Below, one piece after another: positions 9,937-20,279 of a stretch of 64,000 nucleotides of DNA. The translations under genes and the position numbers were made by a program. Every line of letters begins with the position of its first letter. The first letter of the stretch is position 1. The notes under the pieces are model-generated. The model was given only the letters and a program-made list of their open reading frames with translations, made no database searches and was not told where the DNA came from. The stretch covers positions 1 through 64,000 of the forward strand of contig JANYEE010000260.1 in the NCBI GenBank assembly GCA_025363275.1, in the 5' to 3' direction. The stretch is from Burkholderiales bacterium. Its GTDB lineage: Bacteria > Pseudomonadota > Gammaproteobacteria > Burkholderiales > Burkholderiaceae_C.

Positions 9937-11742
9937 TTAGTGCCTGTTAGTGCCGATCAACCATTCCTTGCGGAAAAGCCACAGATTAGGATACCAGAGG
10001 TTATCGAGGCTGATCTCACCCGATTTGTGGCGGCTCTTGACGTGCCATCTCCACCCCAGCAGTTCGCAGCCAGGAATACAACTGGGCGTCGCTTCAGCCG
10101 ACTCATCCTGGAGCCAGACCACCGCGTCAAACTCGCTCAGCAGAAAGTTAAGCCGCTCTTGGGGCGGCATCTCAGGATGAAACGCCCCCGTGTTGCGGCC
10201 CTCCGCGTCATAGGGCGTGATTCGCGCGCCGGGGAGCACCAAGTGAAAACGCTCGAACTGCCCCGTAAATCCGTTGGGCACTGCAATGCGCAGGTGTTGC
10301 ATGCGCAATTGAAGTTCAGGGCTGTAACTTGCTTCTGGCTGGCTCAGGGGCTGCACCATGGCGCTAAAGGTTCCGTAAACAGCCAAAACAGCTCCCAAAG
10401 CGGCCGCTTTTCCATTTTTAATGCCAAAACCGGCTATGGCCCAGGTAAAACCTGCCCCAGCAGCTATCAAAATGATAGTAACTTGGATGGGGCTCGCAAT
10501 GCCTAAGCTACCCATGACCCAGCCAATGCGCCCCAGAATGACAAGCGCCGGTAGACAAATGGCTAGCGTTATCCAAAACCAGGATTTGCCGATGCGGTCC
10601 CAGGTCCAAGCCAGGGCCATCGCCAAGGCCGGCATCGCCGGTATGACGTAGCGTGCGGACCGCTGGCTTGGCAATGTGAAAACAATCAACCAGACCACTA
10701 ACCAGACCAGAATGATTCTGTGGGTGTTGGGCATCGCGAGGTAGGTGCTGCGTTTGAATGCTGCAGGGGCGACGGCCCAAACAAGGCCCAGCACGATGAA
10801 GAAAAGCAATCCCGCATTCTCTGGATAGGCGAACAATTGGGTCCACATTGGGTAGGCGCCAAATAGGGCGGCGTGCCAATAGCCTTGGCCACCTGACATT
10901 TTGCCGGCGTTCTCCGCCACGATGAACTCTTGCCACACTGCGACGGGGTCGGGGTCCAGCACGAACCAAAGGGAGAAAATGCCCAGACCGATGACGGTGC
11001 TACAACCCACGCCGACTGTCGCACGCAGCGTGTGGGTCCAGCGCCATTGTGGTTCGCTGGCCAGAATGGCGACCCACAATGTAGCCGCCGCCGGGGCAAT
11101 TAGCGCAAATGATTTGTAGGCTGCACCCAGACCAAATGCCAGACCGATCAACGTGTAGTGGAGCCAGTTAAAGATGGCAGGCTGGGCGGTGGGAATAACG
11201 GGTGCGGAGATACGCTTCCATAGCAGCCACCACATGGGCAGTGCCAACCAGAAGGTTTCCGGTGCAGAGGTGAGGTAAACGCGGCCATACCGAAATGTTG
11301 AAAAAAACAGCAGGTAAAAAACGGTGGCCAGGCAGGCCTCCCGTAAGCGGCCACTGATCTTGAAGGTGAAGAACGCTAGCAAGCCGGTTGTGGCAAAGGT
11401 GTAAAAAATACTGGGCAGGCGCAAGATCCACAAACTCCAGGCCTGTCCCCATTGGCCTACGACCATGGCTTGCCAGAACAGCAAAGGGGGTTTGGTGTTG
11501 CGCGTATCAATGATCTCGGACTGGAGGGGCAGCCAGTGGCCGGACTCGGCGGTCATGCGGGCGATATGGATGTAGACCATCTCGTCGCCATTGGTGGGCG
11601 CGTAAAAGCTGTCAAGCCCGTAGAGGTAGAGCAGGGCAGACAGGACCACCAAGATGAGCCACCCAGCGGACTGGCGCAGTGAAGAAGCGGACGCCGTCAT
11701 GGATGGGGGCGGAGAAGCGCTCAGCGGCGCTTGAATGTCCAT
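9937..11742 (-). CDS. Glycosyltransferase family 39 / ArnT-like membrane protein; contains an in-frame copy of the dispersed repeat
   Basis: NGDEMVYIHIARMTAESGHWLPL motif, multiple TM segments. Confidence 0.85.
   Translation of the reverse strand: MDIQAPLSASPPPSMTASASSLRQSAGWLILVVLSALLYLYGLDSFYAPTNGDEMVYIHIARMTAESGHWLPLQSEIIDTRNTKPPLLFWQAMVVGQWGQAWSLWILRLPSIFYTFATTGLLAFFTFKISGRLREACLATVFYLLFFSTFRYGRVYLTSAPETFWLALPMWWLLWKRISAPVIPTAQPAIFNWLHYTLIGLAFGLGAAYKSFALIAPAAATLWVAILASEPQWRWTHTLRATVGVGCSTVIGLGIFSLWFVLDPDPVAVWQEFIVAENAGKMSGGQGYWHAALFGAYPMWTQLFAYPENAGLLFFIVLGLVWAVAPAAFKRSTYLAMPNTHRIILVWLVVWLIVFTLPSQRSARYVIPAMPALAMALAWTWDRIGKSWFWITLAICLPALVILGRIGWVMGSLGIASPIQVTIILIAAGAGFTWAIAGFGIKNGKAAALGAVLAVYGTFSAMVQPLSQPEASYSPELQLRMQHLRIAVPNGFTGQFERFHLVLPGARITPYDAEGRNTGAFHPEMPPQERLNFLLSEFDAVVWLQDESAEATPSCIPGCELLGWRWHVKSRHKSGEISLDNLWYPNLWLFRKEWLIGTNRH
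10424..10481 (-). repeat. Dispersed element A, copy 2 (inside the GT39 CDS)
   Basis: Minus strand TTACTATCATTTTGATAGCTGCTGGGGCAGGTTTTACCTGGGCCATAGCCGGTTTTGG; TTTACCTGGGCCATAG identical to copy 9. Confidence 0.8.
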
Positions 11743-12221
11743 TTGTCGTTGGCCAAAAAGTTGCTGACGCTGGCGATCACGATGGCCACGATATTGGCCA
11801 AACGATAGTCCATGCTGCCCGACAACAGCAGCGTCAGACCATATTGCAAAGCACTGCCGAAACCGGATGCTGTAGCGTACTGGCCAAATTCCTGGAGCAA
11901 ATGCGGGGAACTGCTAACTTTGTGTGCTCCAGCATTGGCGTGCGCTTTGACTCGGTCGGACCAGGTCCACAAACGGTTCCAGGTGAAGTTGTTGACTGTG
12001 GCTACGGCAATGGCCAATGCGAGTGAAAAGTAAGGCTTTTTGTCGGCCGACTCAATGGCGTAAAAAATATATTCGTGCCCCAAGTGCAACATCGCCAGAT
12101 TGACCACGGTGCCACTGGCGCCCACGATGCCGAACTTGATGTAGCGGAATTGCTCGATCCAACGCAAAAGCGCCAGCACGCGATGTGCAGCGCTCTGCTG
12201 CCCCGATGGCATGTCGGTCAT
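11721..12221 (-). CDS. GtrA family protein
   Basis: FGIVGASGTVVNLAMLHL ... FTWNRLWTW ... NFLANDKWTF. Confidence 0.9.
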   Translation of the reverse strand: MTDMPSGQQSAAHRVLALLRWIEQFRYIKFGIVGASGTVVNLAMLHLGHEYIFYAIESADKKPYFSLALAIAVATVNNFTWNRLWTWSDRVKAHANAGAHKVSSSPHLLQEFGQYATASGFGSALQYGLTLLLSGSMDYRLANIVAIVIASVSNFLANDKWTFKRR

Positions 12222-13465
12222 GGCAAGGTGGGCTCAAGTGCCCTTGTGTGGCCAAGAAACTGCAGCGCATCGGCTAGCACGGGGTCTGGCGCAATGCGTT
12301 TGAGGCACTGGTTGTCGCCATCGCAAAAAGTCAGGCGGTGGTTGTAGGCAGACAAGCAGGGCGAGCAGGCAATACCGCTTTCCAGCACTTTGGTGCGTGT
12401 CCCAAGCGGACCATACAGCCTGCCGGTCTCGGGACCAAAAAACACCAGGGTCTGAATCGGTGTGACCGTGGCAAAGTGGCCTGGCCCACCATCATTGGTG
12501 ATGAGCAAATCGGAAGCATGGAACAGCATCAGCAATTCCCGGATGCTGCGGGTGTAGCCGGTCAGGTCAATACAGGCATCGCTGCGAATTTGGGCCATTA
12601 GGTCCTTGGCCAGATGGGCATCGTCTTTCAGGCCAATCAAGCCCACTGCAAACCCGGCTGCGCACAGGCCCTGGGCTACGCGCGCATAGTGGTCTGCAGG
12701 CCAGGCCCGCTCGGGCAGAATGCCGCCGCCTGCGTACACCAAGACCAGTTTGCGGTTGGCGGTGACCGGGTGGTCGGTCTGAACCTGGGTACGGTAGGCC
12801 AGGAGCTCTGCCGCACTGAATTTCACGGACAGTTCCGTATCTACGGGCAGATTTCGAATGGCAGCTGCCTTATTGCGCGGGGCGTTTCCCTCGGATTGCA
12901 GGGCATCGACCAACGATAAAAACTGCTTACTGATGTGCTGGTAGGGGTTGTAGGGAATGGCGTGATTGATAAAACTTCCGCGGTACAAGCCTTCTTGGGT
13001 GTGCGGCGTGAAGCCGACGCGCACGGGCGCGCCGGTACTGAAAGACAGCAATGCGCTGACACGTGAGAAAAGCTCGCAATCAATGACGGCATCCAAGCCC
13101 AACTTGCGCATCGCCAAGCTTACTTTCAGGATATCGCGAATCAGTGACCCCCCCGAGCGGTCATCCAAGGTGTGCATGTTCTCTGGCTGCGTGAGCGACA
13201 GCAGTCGTGAGACTTCCTGGTTCTTTTTAAGTTGCAGAACGTGAATGGCAGCACCAGGGTATTTGCGGCGCAACTCGGCAAACATCGGACCCGCCAAAAC
13301 GATACTGCCCATTTCGGAGAGCAGGATCACCAGAATATTTTTGGGTGTTTTTCCGATTTGCGGCGGCGCGCCAATCACACTGGTAAATCGCACCCATGCA
13401 GACACACCACTGCACAGCAGCTGGCCAAACCAGCGGTCAATGAAGCGTTGTGTCTGCAGTTTCAT
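12218..13465 (-). CDS. Glycosyltransferase family 9 (heptosyltransferase-like)
   Basis: ILVILLSEMGSIVLAGPMFAELRRKYP ... LLITNDGGPGHFATVTPIQTLVFFGPE. Confidence 0.85.
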   Translation of the reverse strand: MKLQTQRFIDRWFGQLLCSGVSAWVRFTSVIGAPPQIGKTPKNILVILLSEMGSIVLAGPMFAELRRKYPGAAIHVLQLKKNQEVSRLLSLTQPENMHTLDDRSGGSLIRDILKVSLAMRKLGLDAVIDCELFSRVSALLSFSTGAPVRVGFTPHTQEGLYRGSFINHAIPYNPYQHISKQFLSLVDALQSEGNAPRNKAAAIRNLPVDTELSVKFSAAELLAYRTQVQTDHPVTANRKLVLVYAGGGILPERAWPADHYARVAQGLCAAGFAVGLIGLKDDAHLAKDLMAQIRSDACIDLTGYTRSIRELLMLFHASDLLITNDGGPGHFATVTPIQTLVFFGPETGRLYGPLGTRTKVLESGIACSPCLSAYNHRLTFCDGDNQCLKRIAPDPVLADALQFLGHTRALEPTLP

Positions 13466-13471
13466 AGACGA

Positions 13472-14653
13472 TTACTTTAGGCCTGCCGCTGCGCGCAATA
13501 CTGGAGCTTTGTCGGTGCGCTCCCATGTGAATTCAGGCTCCTCGCGCCCGAAGTGGCCATAGGCGGCCGTCTTTTCATAAATAGGGCGCAGCAAATCCAA
13601 CATCTGGATGATGCCCTTGGGCCGCAGATCAAAGTGTGCGTTGACCAATGCTGCAATCTTGTCGTCAGAAATCACACCTGTGCCTTCGGTGTATACGGTC
13701 ACATTCATGGGCTTTGCCACGCCAATCGCATAGGCCACTTGAATTTGACACTGTTTGGCCAAACCTGCGGCGACGATGTTTTTGGCCACGTAGCGGGCTG
13801 CATAGGCAGCAGAGCGGTCCACTTTTGTGGGATCTTTGCCCGAGAAAGCACCACCACCGTGGGGACAGGCGCCACCGTAGGTATCCACAATGATTTTTCG
13901 TCCGGTCAGGCCGCAATCGCCTTGCGGGCCCCCAACCACAAAGCGGCCTGTGGGGTTCACCAGGTAGCGCGTGTCTTTCAGCCACTCAGCTGGCAGCACC
14001 GGCTTGATGATTTCTTCAATTACCGCGTCGATGAATTCCTGCTTCATCGTTGCGCCGTTGCTCATCTCCGGGCTGTGCTGGCTGGAGAGCACCACGGTGT
14101 CGATGCTGTGCGGCTTGCCATCCACATAGCGCATCGTGACTTGACTCTTGGCGTCCGGGCGCAAGAAGGGCAGGCGGCCGTCTTTGCGCAATTGGGCTTG
14201 GCGTTCGACTAAACGGTGGGCGTAATAGATAGGCGCGGGCATCAGCTCAGGCGTTTCATCGCAGGCGTAGCCAAACATCAGGCCTTGGTCACCAGCGCCC
14301 GTGTTCAGGTGGTCGTCGCTGGCATGGTCTACGCCCTGGGCAATGTCGTTGGATTGCTTGTCGTAGGCTACCAGGACCGCACAACCCTTGTAGTCGATGC
14401 CATATTCGGTGTTGTCGTAGCCAATGCGTTTAATAGTGTCGCGTGCCACCTGGATGTAATCCACATGGGCGTTGGTGGTGATTTCACCCGCCAATACGAC
14501 CAAACCGGTGTTGCACAAGGTTTCTGCTGCTACGCGTGACTTGGGGTCTTGCTTAAAGATCGCATCCAAAATCGCGTCCGAGATTTGGTCTGCCACCTTA
14601 TCGGGGTGGCCTTCGGACACTGACTCGGAAGTAAAGAGAAAATCGTTCGCCAT
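13472..14653 (-). CDS. metK: S-adenosylmethionine synthase
   Basis: [54 protein letters not shown]. Confidence 0.98.
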   Translation of the reverse strand: MANDFLFTSESVSEGHPDKVADQISDAILDAIFKQDPKSRVAAETLCNTGLVVLAGEITTNAHVDYIQVARDTIKRIGYDNTEYGIDYKGCAVLVAYDKQSNDIAQGVDHASDDHLNTGAGDQGLMFGYACDETPELMPAPIYYAHRLVERQAQLRKDGRLPFLRPDAKSQVTMRYVDGKPHSIDTVVLSSQHSPEMSNGATMKQEFIDAVIEEIIKPVLPAEWLKDTRYLVNPTGRFVVGGPQGDCGLTGRKIIVDTYGGACPHGGGAFSGKDPTKVDRSAAYAARYVAKNIVAAGLAKQCQIQVAYAIGVAKPMNVTVYTEGTGVISDDKIAALVNAHFDLRPKGIIQMLDLLRPIYEKTAAYGHFGREEPEFTWERTDKAPVLRAAAGLK

Positions 14654-14834
14654 AGTAGGTTGCTCCAATAAACATCAAGTCGCGTTGCTTGGGCTTGTGG
14701 ACCGTCGGCGAACGCTTTAGCAGATTCGTCAAAATTGACAGGGCACAATGACGACCTATATCAAGATCTTCTTTATGCGGGTCGCCCTGCAAGTAGTTCT
14801 GTAACTCAGCGACGAGAAGAATTTTAGCCCAGAC

Positions 14835-15683
14835 ATGCGCCTGCTTTTTAAAGTGTTGTCTTTCCTGCCGCTGGTGGTTTTGCACGGCTTGGGCTGGGCG
14901 TTGGGCTGGGGGGCCTTTCTACTGTCAGCCACGTACCGCGGTCGGTTGATTGCCAATGCGCGGCAGGCAGGCGTAGTCCGCGCCAGTTGGATGAAATCAG
15001 TGGGTGCTGCGGGTCAATTGGTGGCCGAACTGCCGCGCTTGTGGGTAGGGGCAACTGTGCCAGTGGAGTGGAGCGGTGAGGCCTACATTGAAGATGCGCT
15101 GCGTTTGGGTAAAGGAATCTTGTTTTTGACGCCGCATCTTGGCTGCTTTGAAGTGACGGCGCAGGCCTACGCTAGCAAATTTGGCCAACATGGTCGCCCC
15201 ATTACTGTGTTGTTTCGCCCACCCCGTCAATCGTGGTTGCGTTCGTTGGTCGCACTAAGCCGTGAGCGCCCAGGTTTGAAAGCTGCTCCCACCACTTTAG
15301 CGGGTGTGAAACAAATGGTGCGGGCCTTGAAGGTGGGTGAGTGCGTGGGCTTGTTGCCCGACCAAGTGCCGCCTGATGGGCAGGGTGAGTGGATCCCCTT
15401 CTTCGGTAAAGATGCCTACACGATGACCTTGTCGGTACGACTTGCAGTCCAAACCGGGGCAACTGTGCTTTTCGCTTGGGGCGAGCGCCTGTCATGGGGG
15501 CGGGGGTACCGAGTTCACGTGCAGACATTTCCGCAGGACTGGGGCGTGAGTACACCAGAGGCGCTCGCGCGAATGAATCGGGTGATGGAGTCCATGATCT
15601 TGCACGCTTCGCAGCAATATTTGTGGGGCTACGCGCGCTACAAAAAGCCGCGTACTGCCATCTCAGTGCAAGAGACTTTATAA
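14835..15683 (+). CDS. Lysophospholipid/lipid A lauroyl acyltransferase
   Basis: LpxL/HtrB family; FLTPHLGCFEVTAQAYA, GLLPDQVPPDGQG. Confidence 0.9.
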   Translation: MRLLFKVLSFLPLVVLHGLGWALGWGAFLLSATYRGRLIANARQAGVVRASWMKSVGAAGQLVAELPRLWVGATVPVEWSGEAYIEDALRLGKGILFLTPHLGCFEVTAQAYASKFGQHGRPITVLFRPPRQSWLRSLVALSRERPGLKAAPTTLAGVKQMVRALKVGECVGLLPDQVPPDGQGEWIPFFGKDAYTMTLSVRLAVQTGATVLFAWGERLSWGRGYRVHVQTFPQDWGVSTPEALARMNRVMESMILHASQQYLWGYARYKKPRTAISVQETL

Positions 15684-15687
15684 GCCT

Positions 15688-16554
15688 ATGCTGACCCGTC
15701 TGGTTTTGAGGTGCTTGGAGTTATTGGGGCGCCTGCCTTTGCCCTGGATACGCGCGCTCGGCGTGGCTCTGGGGTGGTTTTTGTATGCCGTGGTAGCGTC
15801 GCGCCGCAAAGTAGTTTGGATCAACCTGCGCCTGTGTTTCCCTCACTGGACGGATGAGCAATTGCGCCGGTGTGCGACCCAGACTTTTGTGCATTTCGCT
15901 CAAACTTGGCTCGACCGTGGGTGGCTGTGGCACGCCTGCGCGTCTGTGACCCAGGCGCGCATTCGCCTGGTGGGAGCGCTGCATACTCTGGAAGGGCAGG
16001 AGTCAGTTGTCCTGTTTGCTCCGCATTTTGTAGCGCTTGACGCTGGCTGGACGGGGCTTACGCAACAAATTGGCAGAAAATTCATGACGATCTATACCGA
16101 CCAGGCTAACAAAGACTCAGACGCCTGGATCTTTGAAGGGCGCAGTCGCTTTGGCACGCCTGGTTTGTTTGGTCGCGCGCAGGGAGTCAAACCTATCATC
16201 GCTGGCCTGAAGCGCGGAGAGCCTCTGTATTTGTTGCCGGACATGAACTTTGGCCCCCACGAGTCAGTGTGGGTGCCCTTCTACGGCGTGCCAGCAGCTA
16301 CGGTGCCTTCTTTGTCGCGCTTTGCACGCCTAACTCGCTCCAAGGTGGTGCCTGTGATTTCACGTATTACTTCGAAGGGCTATGACGTAGAGGTTTTGGA
16401 AGCCTGGGGGGACTTCCCGACGGACGATCTGCACGCCGACACCGCACTTATGAATCAGCGCCTGCAGGGCTATATTGATGCCATGCCCGACCAGTACTAC
16501 TGGGTGCACAAGCGCTTCAAAGATCAACCGCCCGGCCTAACTCCACCGTATTGA
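15688..16554 (+). CDS. Lipid A biosynthesis acyltransferase (second tandem paralogue)
   Basis: LpxL/HtrB family; FAPHFVALDAGWT, LLPDMNFG, YYWVHKRFK. Confidence 0.9.
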   Translation: MLTRLVLRCLELLGRLPLPWIRALGVALGWFLYAVVASRRKVVWINLRLCFPHWTDEQLRRCATQTFVHFAQTWLDRGWLWHACASVTQARIRLVGALHTLEGQESVVLFAPHFVALDAGWTGLTQQIGRKFMTIYTDQANKDSDAWIFEGRSRFGTPGLFGRAQGVKPIIAGLKRGEPLYLLPDMNFGPHESVWVPFYGVPAATVPSLSRFARLTRSKVVPVISRITSKGYDVEVLEAWGDFPTDDLHADTALMNQRLQGYIDAMPDQYYWVHKRFKDQPPGLTPPY

Positions 16555-16585
16555 AGCTCCCCATGCGCCAGCTATTTCAGTAAGG

Positions 16586-17302
16586 TCAGGACGCTGTTGC
16601 TTCTAACGCGTTACCCTTGGGGTGCGCCCATTTCCAAAGCAACTGTGCTACTTCCTCGATACCTTTGCGTTTGGTGGCCGAGAACAGCATGACCTCACCG
16701 CCACCCGCTTGTAGTTTGGTGATCGACAAAATTTTGGCAGCCTCAGCGCGAGTAAGTTTGTCGGATTTTGTCAAAATAATCAGGAACTTCAGACCCTCCT
16801 GAACGCGCGGGCGGATGATATCGAGCAGGATTTCGTCGAGTTCCGTGAGTCCATGGCGGGGATCGCACATCAAAACGATGCCCATCAAATTCTCCCGAGT
16901 CACCAGATAGTTAGCCATGACTTGCTGCCATCGGATCTTGTCGGCTTTCGGTACAGCGGCATAGCCATATCCGGGTAAATCTGTCAAAACTGCATCGGTG
17001 ATGCCCTGCTTTCCCAGACTAAATAAATTGATGTGCTGGGTGCGGCCGGGCTTTTTGGAAGCAAATGCCAATTGCTTCTGCTGGGTCAGAGTATTGATGC
17101 AGGTTGATTTACCCGCGTTCGAGCGACCTACGAAGGCAATCTCCGGTACATCCAAAGCCGGCAAAAAATGCAATTGGGGGGCAGTGGTTAAAAATTTCGC
17201 GGTATGCAGCCATCCCAAAGCCACTACCGCAGGGGACTTGGCGGCCTCTGAAGGGGCGGTATTTGCACCAGGCAAAACGGGTGGGTTTGTATTGGTAGTC
17301 AT
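16586..17302 (-). CDS. engB: Ribosome biogenesis GTPase YihA/YsxC
   Basis: EIAFVGRSNAGKSTCINTLTQQKQLAFASKKPGRTQHINLF, TKSDKL. Confidence 0.95.
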   Translation of the reverse strand: MTTNTNPPVLPGANTAPSEAAKSPAVVALGWLHTAKFLTTAPQLHFLPALDVPEIAFVGRSNAGKSTCINTLTQQKQLAFASKKPGRTQHINLFSLGKQGITDAVLTDLPGYGYAAVPKADKIRWQQVMANYLVTRENLMGIVLMCDPRHGLTELDEILLDIIRPRVQEGLKFLIILTKSDKLTRAEAAKILSITKLQAGGGEVMLFSATKRKGIEEVAQLLWKWAHPKGNALEATAS

Positions 17303-17372
17303 GTGTTTAAGTAGGAAACCCGGAGTCGCATTGTAGAATGGTGCTGTTTTGCTCAACAGACACAACACTCCT

Positions 17373-18020
17373 ATGAAGTTGATTGCCCAATTGCTCTGCG
17401 CCGCTGTTTTGGTTGCGCCCATAGTCTCCGCTAACGCCAACACGGCCAAGCCGGAGGCGCCTGCTGAAGTGAAGGTGTTTAAGCCTGATCTGGCCAAAGG
17501 CGAAGCCTCTTATGGCGCGGTTTGTGCCGCCTGTCATGGTGCCGATGGCAACTCCGGTACCCCGGCATACCCAAAGCTCGCGCAACAGCATCCTGAGTAT
17601 TTGGTTAAGCAACTGCAGGAGTTCAAGTCAGATAAGCGCGGTAACGCAGTCATGAAAGGCTTCGCATCTGCCTTGTCTGACGATGATATGAAGAACATCG
17701 CCTTCTGGGTCACGACTAAAAAGGCAAAACCCGGTTTTGCCAAGGAAAAAGAGTTAGTGAGTTTGGGAGAAAGAATTTATCGCGGTGGAATTGCGGACCG
17801 CCAGGTGCCCGCTTGCGCTGGTTGTCATAGCCCCAATGGCGCGGGCATTCCATCGCAATACCCCCGACTTTCAGGACAGCATGCTGAGTACGCTTCTGCT
17901 CAGCTGACTGCGTTCAGAGACGGCGTACGCAAGAACAGCTTACCGATGAACCAGGTAGCCGCCAAGTTGAATGACCGCGAAATAAAGGCCGTGTCGGATT
18001 ACATAGCGGGACTTCGCTGA
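17373..18020 (+). CDS. Dihaem cytochrome c4
   Basis: Signal peptide; two CxxCH motifs (CAACHGADG, CAGCHSPNG). Confidence 0.93.
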   Translation: MKLIAQLLCAAVLVAPIVSANANTAKPEAPAEVKVFKPDLAKGEASYGAVCAACHGADGNSGTPAYPKLAQQHPEYLVKQLQEFKSDKRGNAVMKGFASALSDDDMKNIAFWVTTKKAKPGFAKEKELVSLGERIYRGGIADRQVPACAGCHSPNGAGIPSQYPRLSGQHAEYASAQLTAFRDGVRKNSLPMNQVAAKLNDREIKAVSDYIAGLR

Positions 18021-18077
18021 TTCTTTTGTGGTGCAACTGGTTTCCGACGGAACCAAGTTGCACTTTGCACTCCTAAC

Positions 18078-18115
18078 AAGGCGGTGCCATCAGTGGATGG
18101 GCTGCCTTTTTTTTT
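18078..18115 (+). terminator. Rho-independent terminator after cytochrome c4
   Basis: AAGGCGGT...GCTGCCTT stem (with GU pairs) followed by a T run; preceded by a second hairpin GTGCAACTGG...CCAAGTTGCAC. Confidence 0.7.
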
Positions 18116-18136
18116 GACTCTCCCATTCTTTTCTTC

Positions 18137-20275
18137 ATGACGGTTTCAACTGACGGTATCGAGGTGGCACGTGGCTCCAAGATGTGGCGTGCATCTGTAG
18201 AGCTGTTGTCGTCCATGCGCTTTTCCATATCCTTGTTGACGGTAATTTGTGTAGCGTCGGTTATTGGGACGGTGCTGAAGCAGCACGAGCCAGTCAACAA
18301 CTACGTCAATCAGTTTGGCCCTTTTTGGGCGGGTTTTTTTGTAACGCTGAGCTTGCCAAACGTCTACAGCGCATGGTGGTTTTTACTGATACTAGGCTTT
18401 TTGGTAACGAGTACTTCACTCTGCATTGCCCGTAACGCTCCCAAAATATGGGTGGACTTAAGGTCTTACAAAGAGAACCTGGCAGAGCGGAGTTTGCAGG
18501 CCTTTGGGCACCGAGCGCACGGAGTTTTGTCGCTGAGTCCAGAAGCGGAGGCACAACGAATTGGTGGTTTGCTCGCCGGCGCTGGTTGGAAAGTAAAGTT
18601 ACAAAGACGTGAGCGCTCTGCTGGCACCGGCTGGATGGTTGCCGCCAAAGCGGGTGCCGCCAATAAAGTCGGTTACCTAGCCGCGCATAGCGCAATCGTC
18701 CTCGTGTGCTTAGGCGGTTTGTTGGATGGAGATTTGATCGTCCGCGCGCAGATGCTATTCAATGGCAAGCAAGCCTACAACGGTGGTGGAGCAATCGCAG
18801 ATGTGGACTTAAAGCACCGACTGAGTGAGCGCAATCCTACATTCCGCGGAAATTTGCTAGTTGCGGAAGGTACACAATCTAGTACTGCTGTGGTGAGCCA
18901 ATCGGACGGAATCCTACTGCAAGAGCTACCTTTTGCAGTTGAACTAAAAAAATTCATTGTGGAGTATTACTCCACCGGTATGCCGAAACTGTTTGCTAGC
19001 GATATTGTCATTCACGACAAAGAGACTGGGGAAAAAGTTCCTGTACGGGTAGAAGTAAACCACCCTGCTAGCTATCGCGGGATTGAGATTTATCAGTCAA
19101 GTTTTGACGATGGCGGTTCTAGCGTACGTTTACGTGCTTTGCCTATGCGTGGAAACGTTGCTCCTTTTGACTTAGCAGGCACCATAGGTGCAAGCACCCC
19201 ACTGACGCAAGATCAATTCGAAAAAGCTGATGCACTGACGGTGGAGTTCACCGGACTGCGAGTCATCAATGTCGAAAATTTCGCAACAACGGGCGCCAAT
19301 GGGGGTGTCGACGTGAGGGCAGTGAACTTGCAACGGTCGTTTGACGCTGCGATGGGTGCAGCCAACAAGACTAAATCCAACAAAGATTTGCGGAATGTTG
19401 GTCCCAGCATTAGCTACAAATTGCGCGACGCAGCAGGCCAAGCCAAGGAATTTAATAACTATATGGTGCCTATTGAGATGGGCGAGGGCGTTCCAGTTTT
19501 TTTGTTGGGCGTGCGTGAAAATCCAGGGCAGGCTTTTCGCTACTTGCGGATACCCGCGGGAGCAGACGGCTCGATGGACGAGTTTTTCCGTTTACGCAAT
19601 GCTCTGGGCGATCCGGCCATGCGTGAGCTTGCAGTCAAGCGCTATGCGGGTAAGGCAGTAGATCCATCGCGCCGTGAGTTGTCGCAGCAATTAGCGGCTT
19701 CAGCCGCCCGCGCACTGGCACTGTTTGCGGGTGTTCAGACAGACGGTGCTGGTCCGAATGGACTTGGCGGGCTTCAAGCAGTTGCCGACTTTATCGATTC
19801 CAACGTACCCACTGCGGAGCGCAACAAGGCGGGTGATGTGCTGATCCGAATTCTGAATGGAGTCCTGTTTGAGTTGGCGCAAGCGAGCAGAGAGAAGGCG
19901 AAGCTACCGCCGCTAGGCTCGGATGAAACCTCTCAGGCGTTTATGACGCAGGCAGTTCTGGCGCTGAGCGAAGCACCTCTTTATCCAGCGCCATTTGTAT
20001 TGCAGTTGACAGACTTCAATCAAGTGCAGGCGAGTGTTTTCCAGGTAGCCCGAGCTCCCGGCAAGCTGGTGGTTTACTTGGGATGTGCGCTACTTATTTT
20101 GGGGGTATTTGCCATGCTTTACGTGCGCGAGCGGCGATTGTGGATATGGTTAGTTCCGAGTTCAGGGTCTGATGGTTCGGAGGCCACGATGGCTTTATCT
20201 ACTAACCGCAAAACTATGGACGGTGATCAAGAGTTTGTGCGGCTGAAAAACAGCCTATTGGGACTGAAGGAGTAA
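18137..20275 (+). CDS. resB: Cytochrome c biogenesis protein ResB
   Basis: LLSSMRFSISLLTVICVASVIGTVLKQHEP ... YRGIEIYQSSFDDGG. Confidence 0.95.
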   Translation: MTVSTDGIEVARGSKMWRASVELLSSMRFSISLLTVICVASVIGTVLKQHEPVNNYVNQFGPFWAGFFVTLSLPNVYSAWWFLLILGFLVTSTSLCIARNAPKIWVDLRSYKENLAERSLQAFGHRAHGVLSLSPEAEAQRIGGLLAGAGWKVKLQRRERSAGTGWMVAAKAGAANKVGYLAAHSAIVLVCLGGLLDGDLIVRAQMLFNGKQAYNGGGAIADVDLKHRLSERNPTFRGNLLVAEGTQSSTAVVSQSDGILLQELPFAVELKKFIVEYYSTGMPKLFASDIVIHDKETGEKVPVRVEVNHPASYRGIEIYQSSFDDGGSSVRLRALPMRGNVAPFDLAGTIGASTPLTQDQFEKADALTVEFTGLRVINVENFATTGANGGVDVRAVNLQRSFDAAMGAANKTKSNKDLRNVGPSISYKLRDAAGQAKEFNNYMVPIEMGEGVPVFLLGVRENPGQAFRYLRIPAGADGSMDEFFRLRNALGDPAMRELAVKRYAGKAVDPSRRELSQQLAASAARALALFAGVQTDGAGPNGLGGLQAVADFIDSNVPTAERNKAGDVLIRILNGVLFELAQASREKAKLPPLGSDETSQAFMTQAVLALSEAPLYPAPFVLQLTDFNQVQASVFQVARAPGKLVVYLGCALLILGVFAMLYVRERRLWIWLVPSSGSDGSEATMALSTNRKTMDGDQEFVRLKNSLLGLKE

Positions 20276-20279
20276 GGAG

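Noticed and set aside
14654-14834. SAM/SAH riboswitch upstream of metK
   Set aside because: No conserved SAM- or SAH-riboswitch core recognised on the minus strand.
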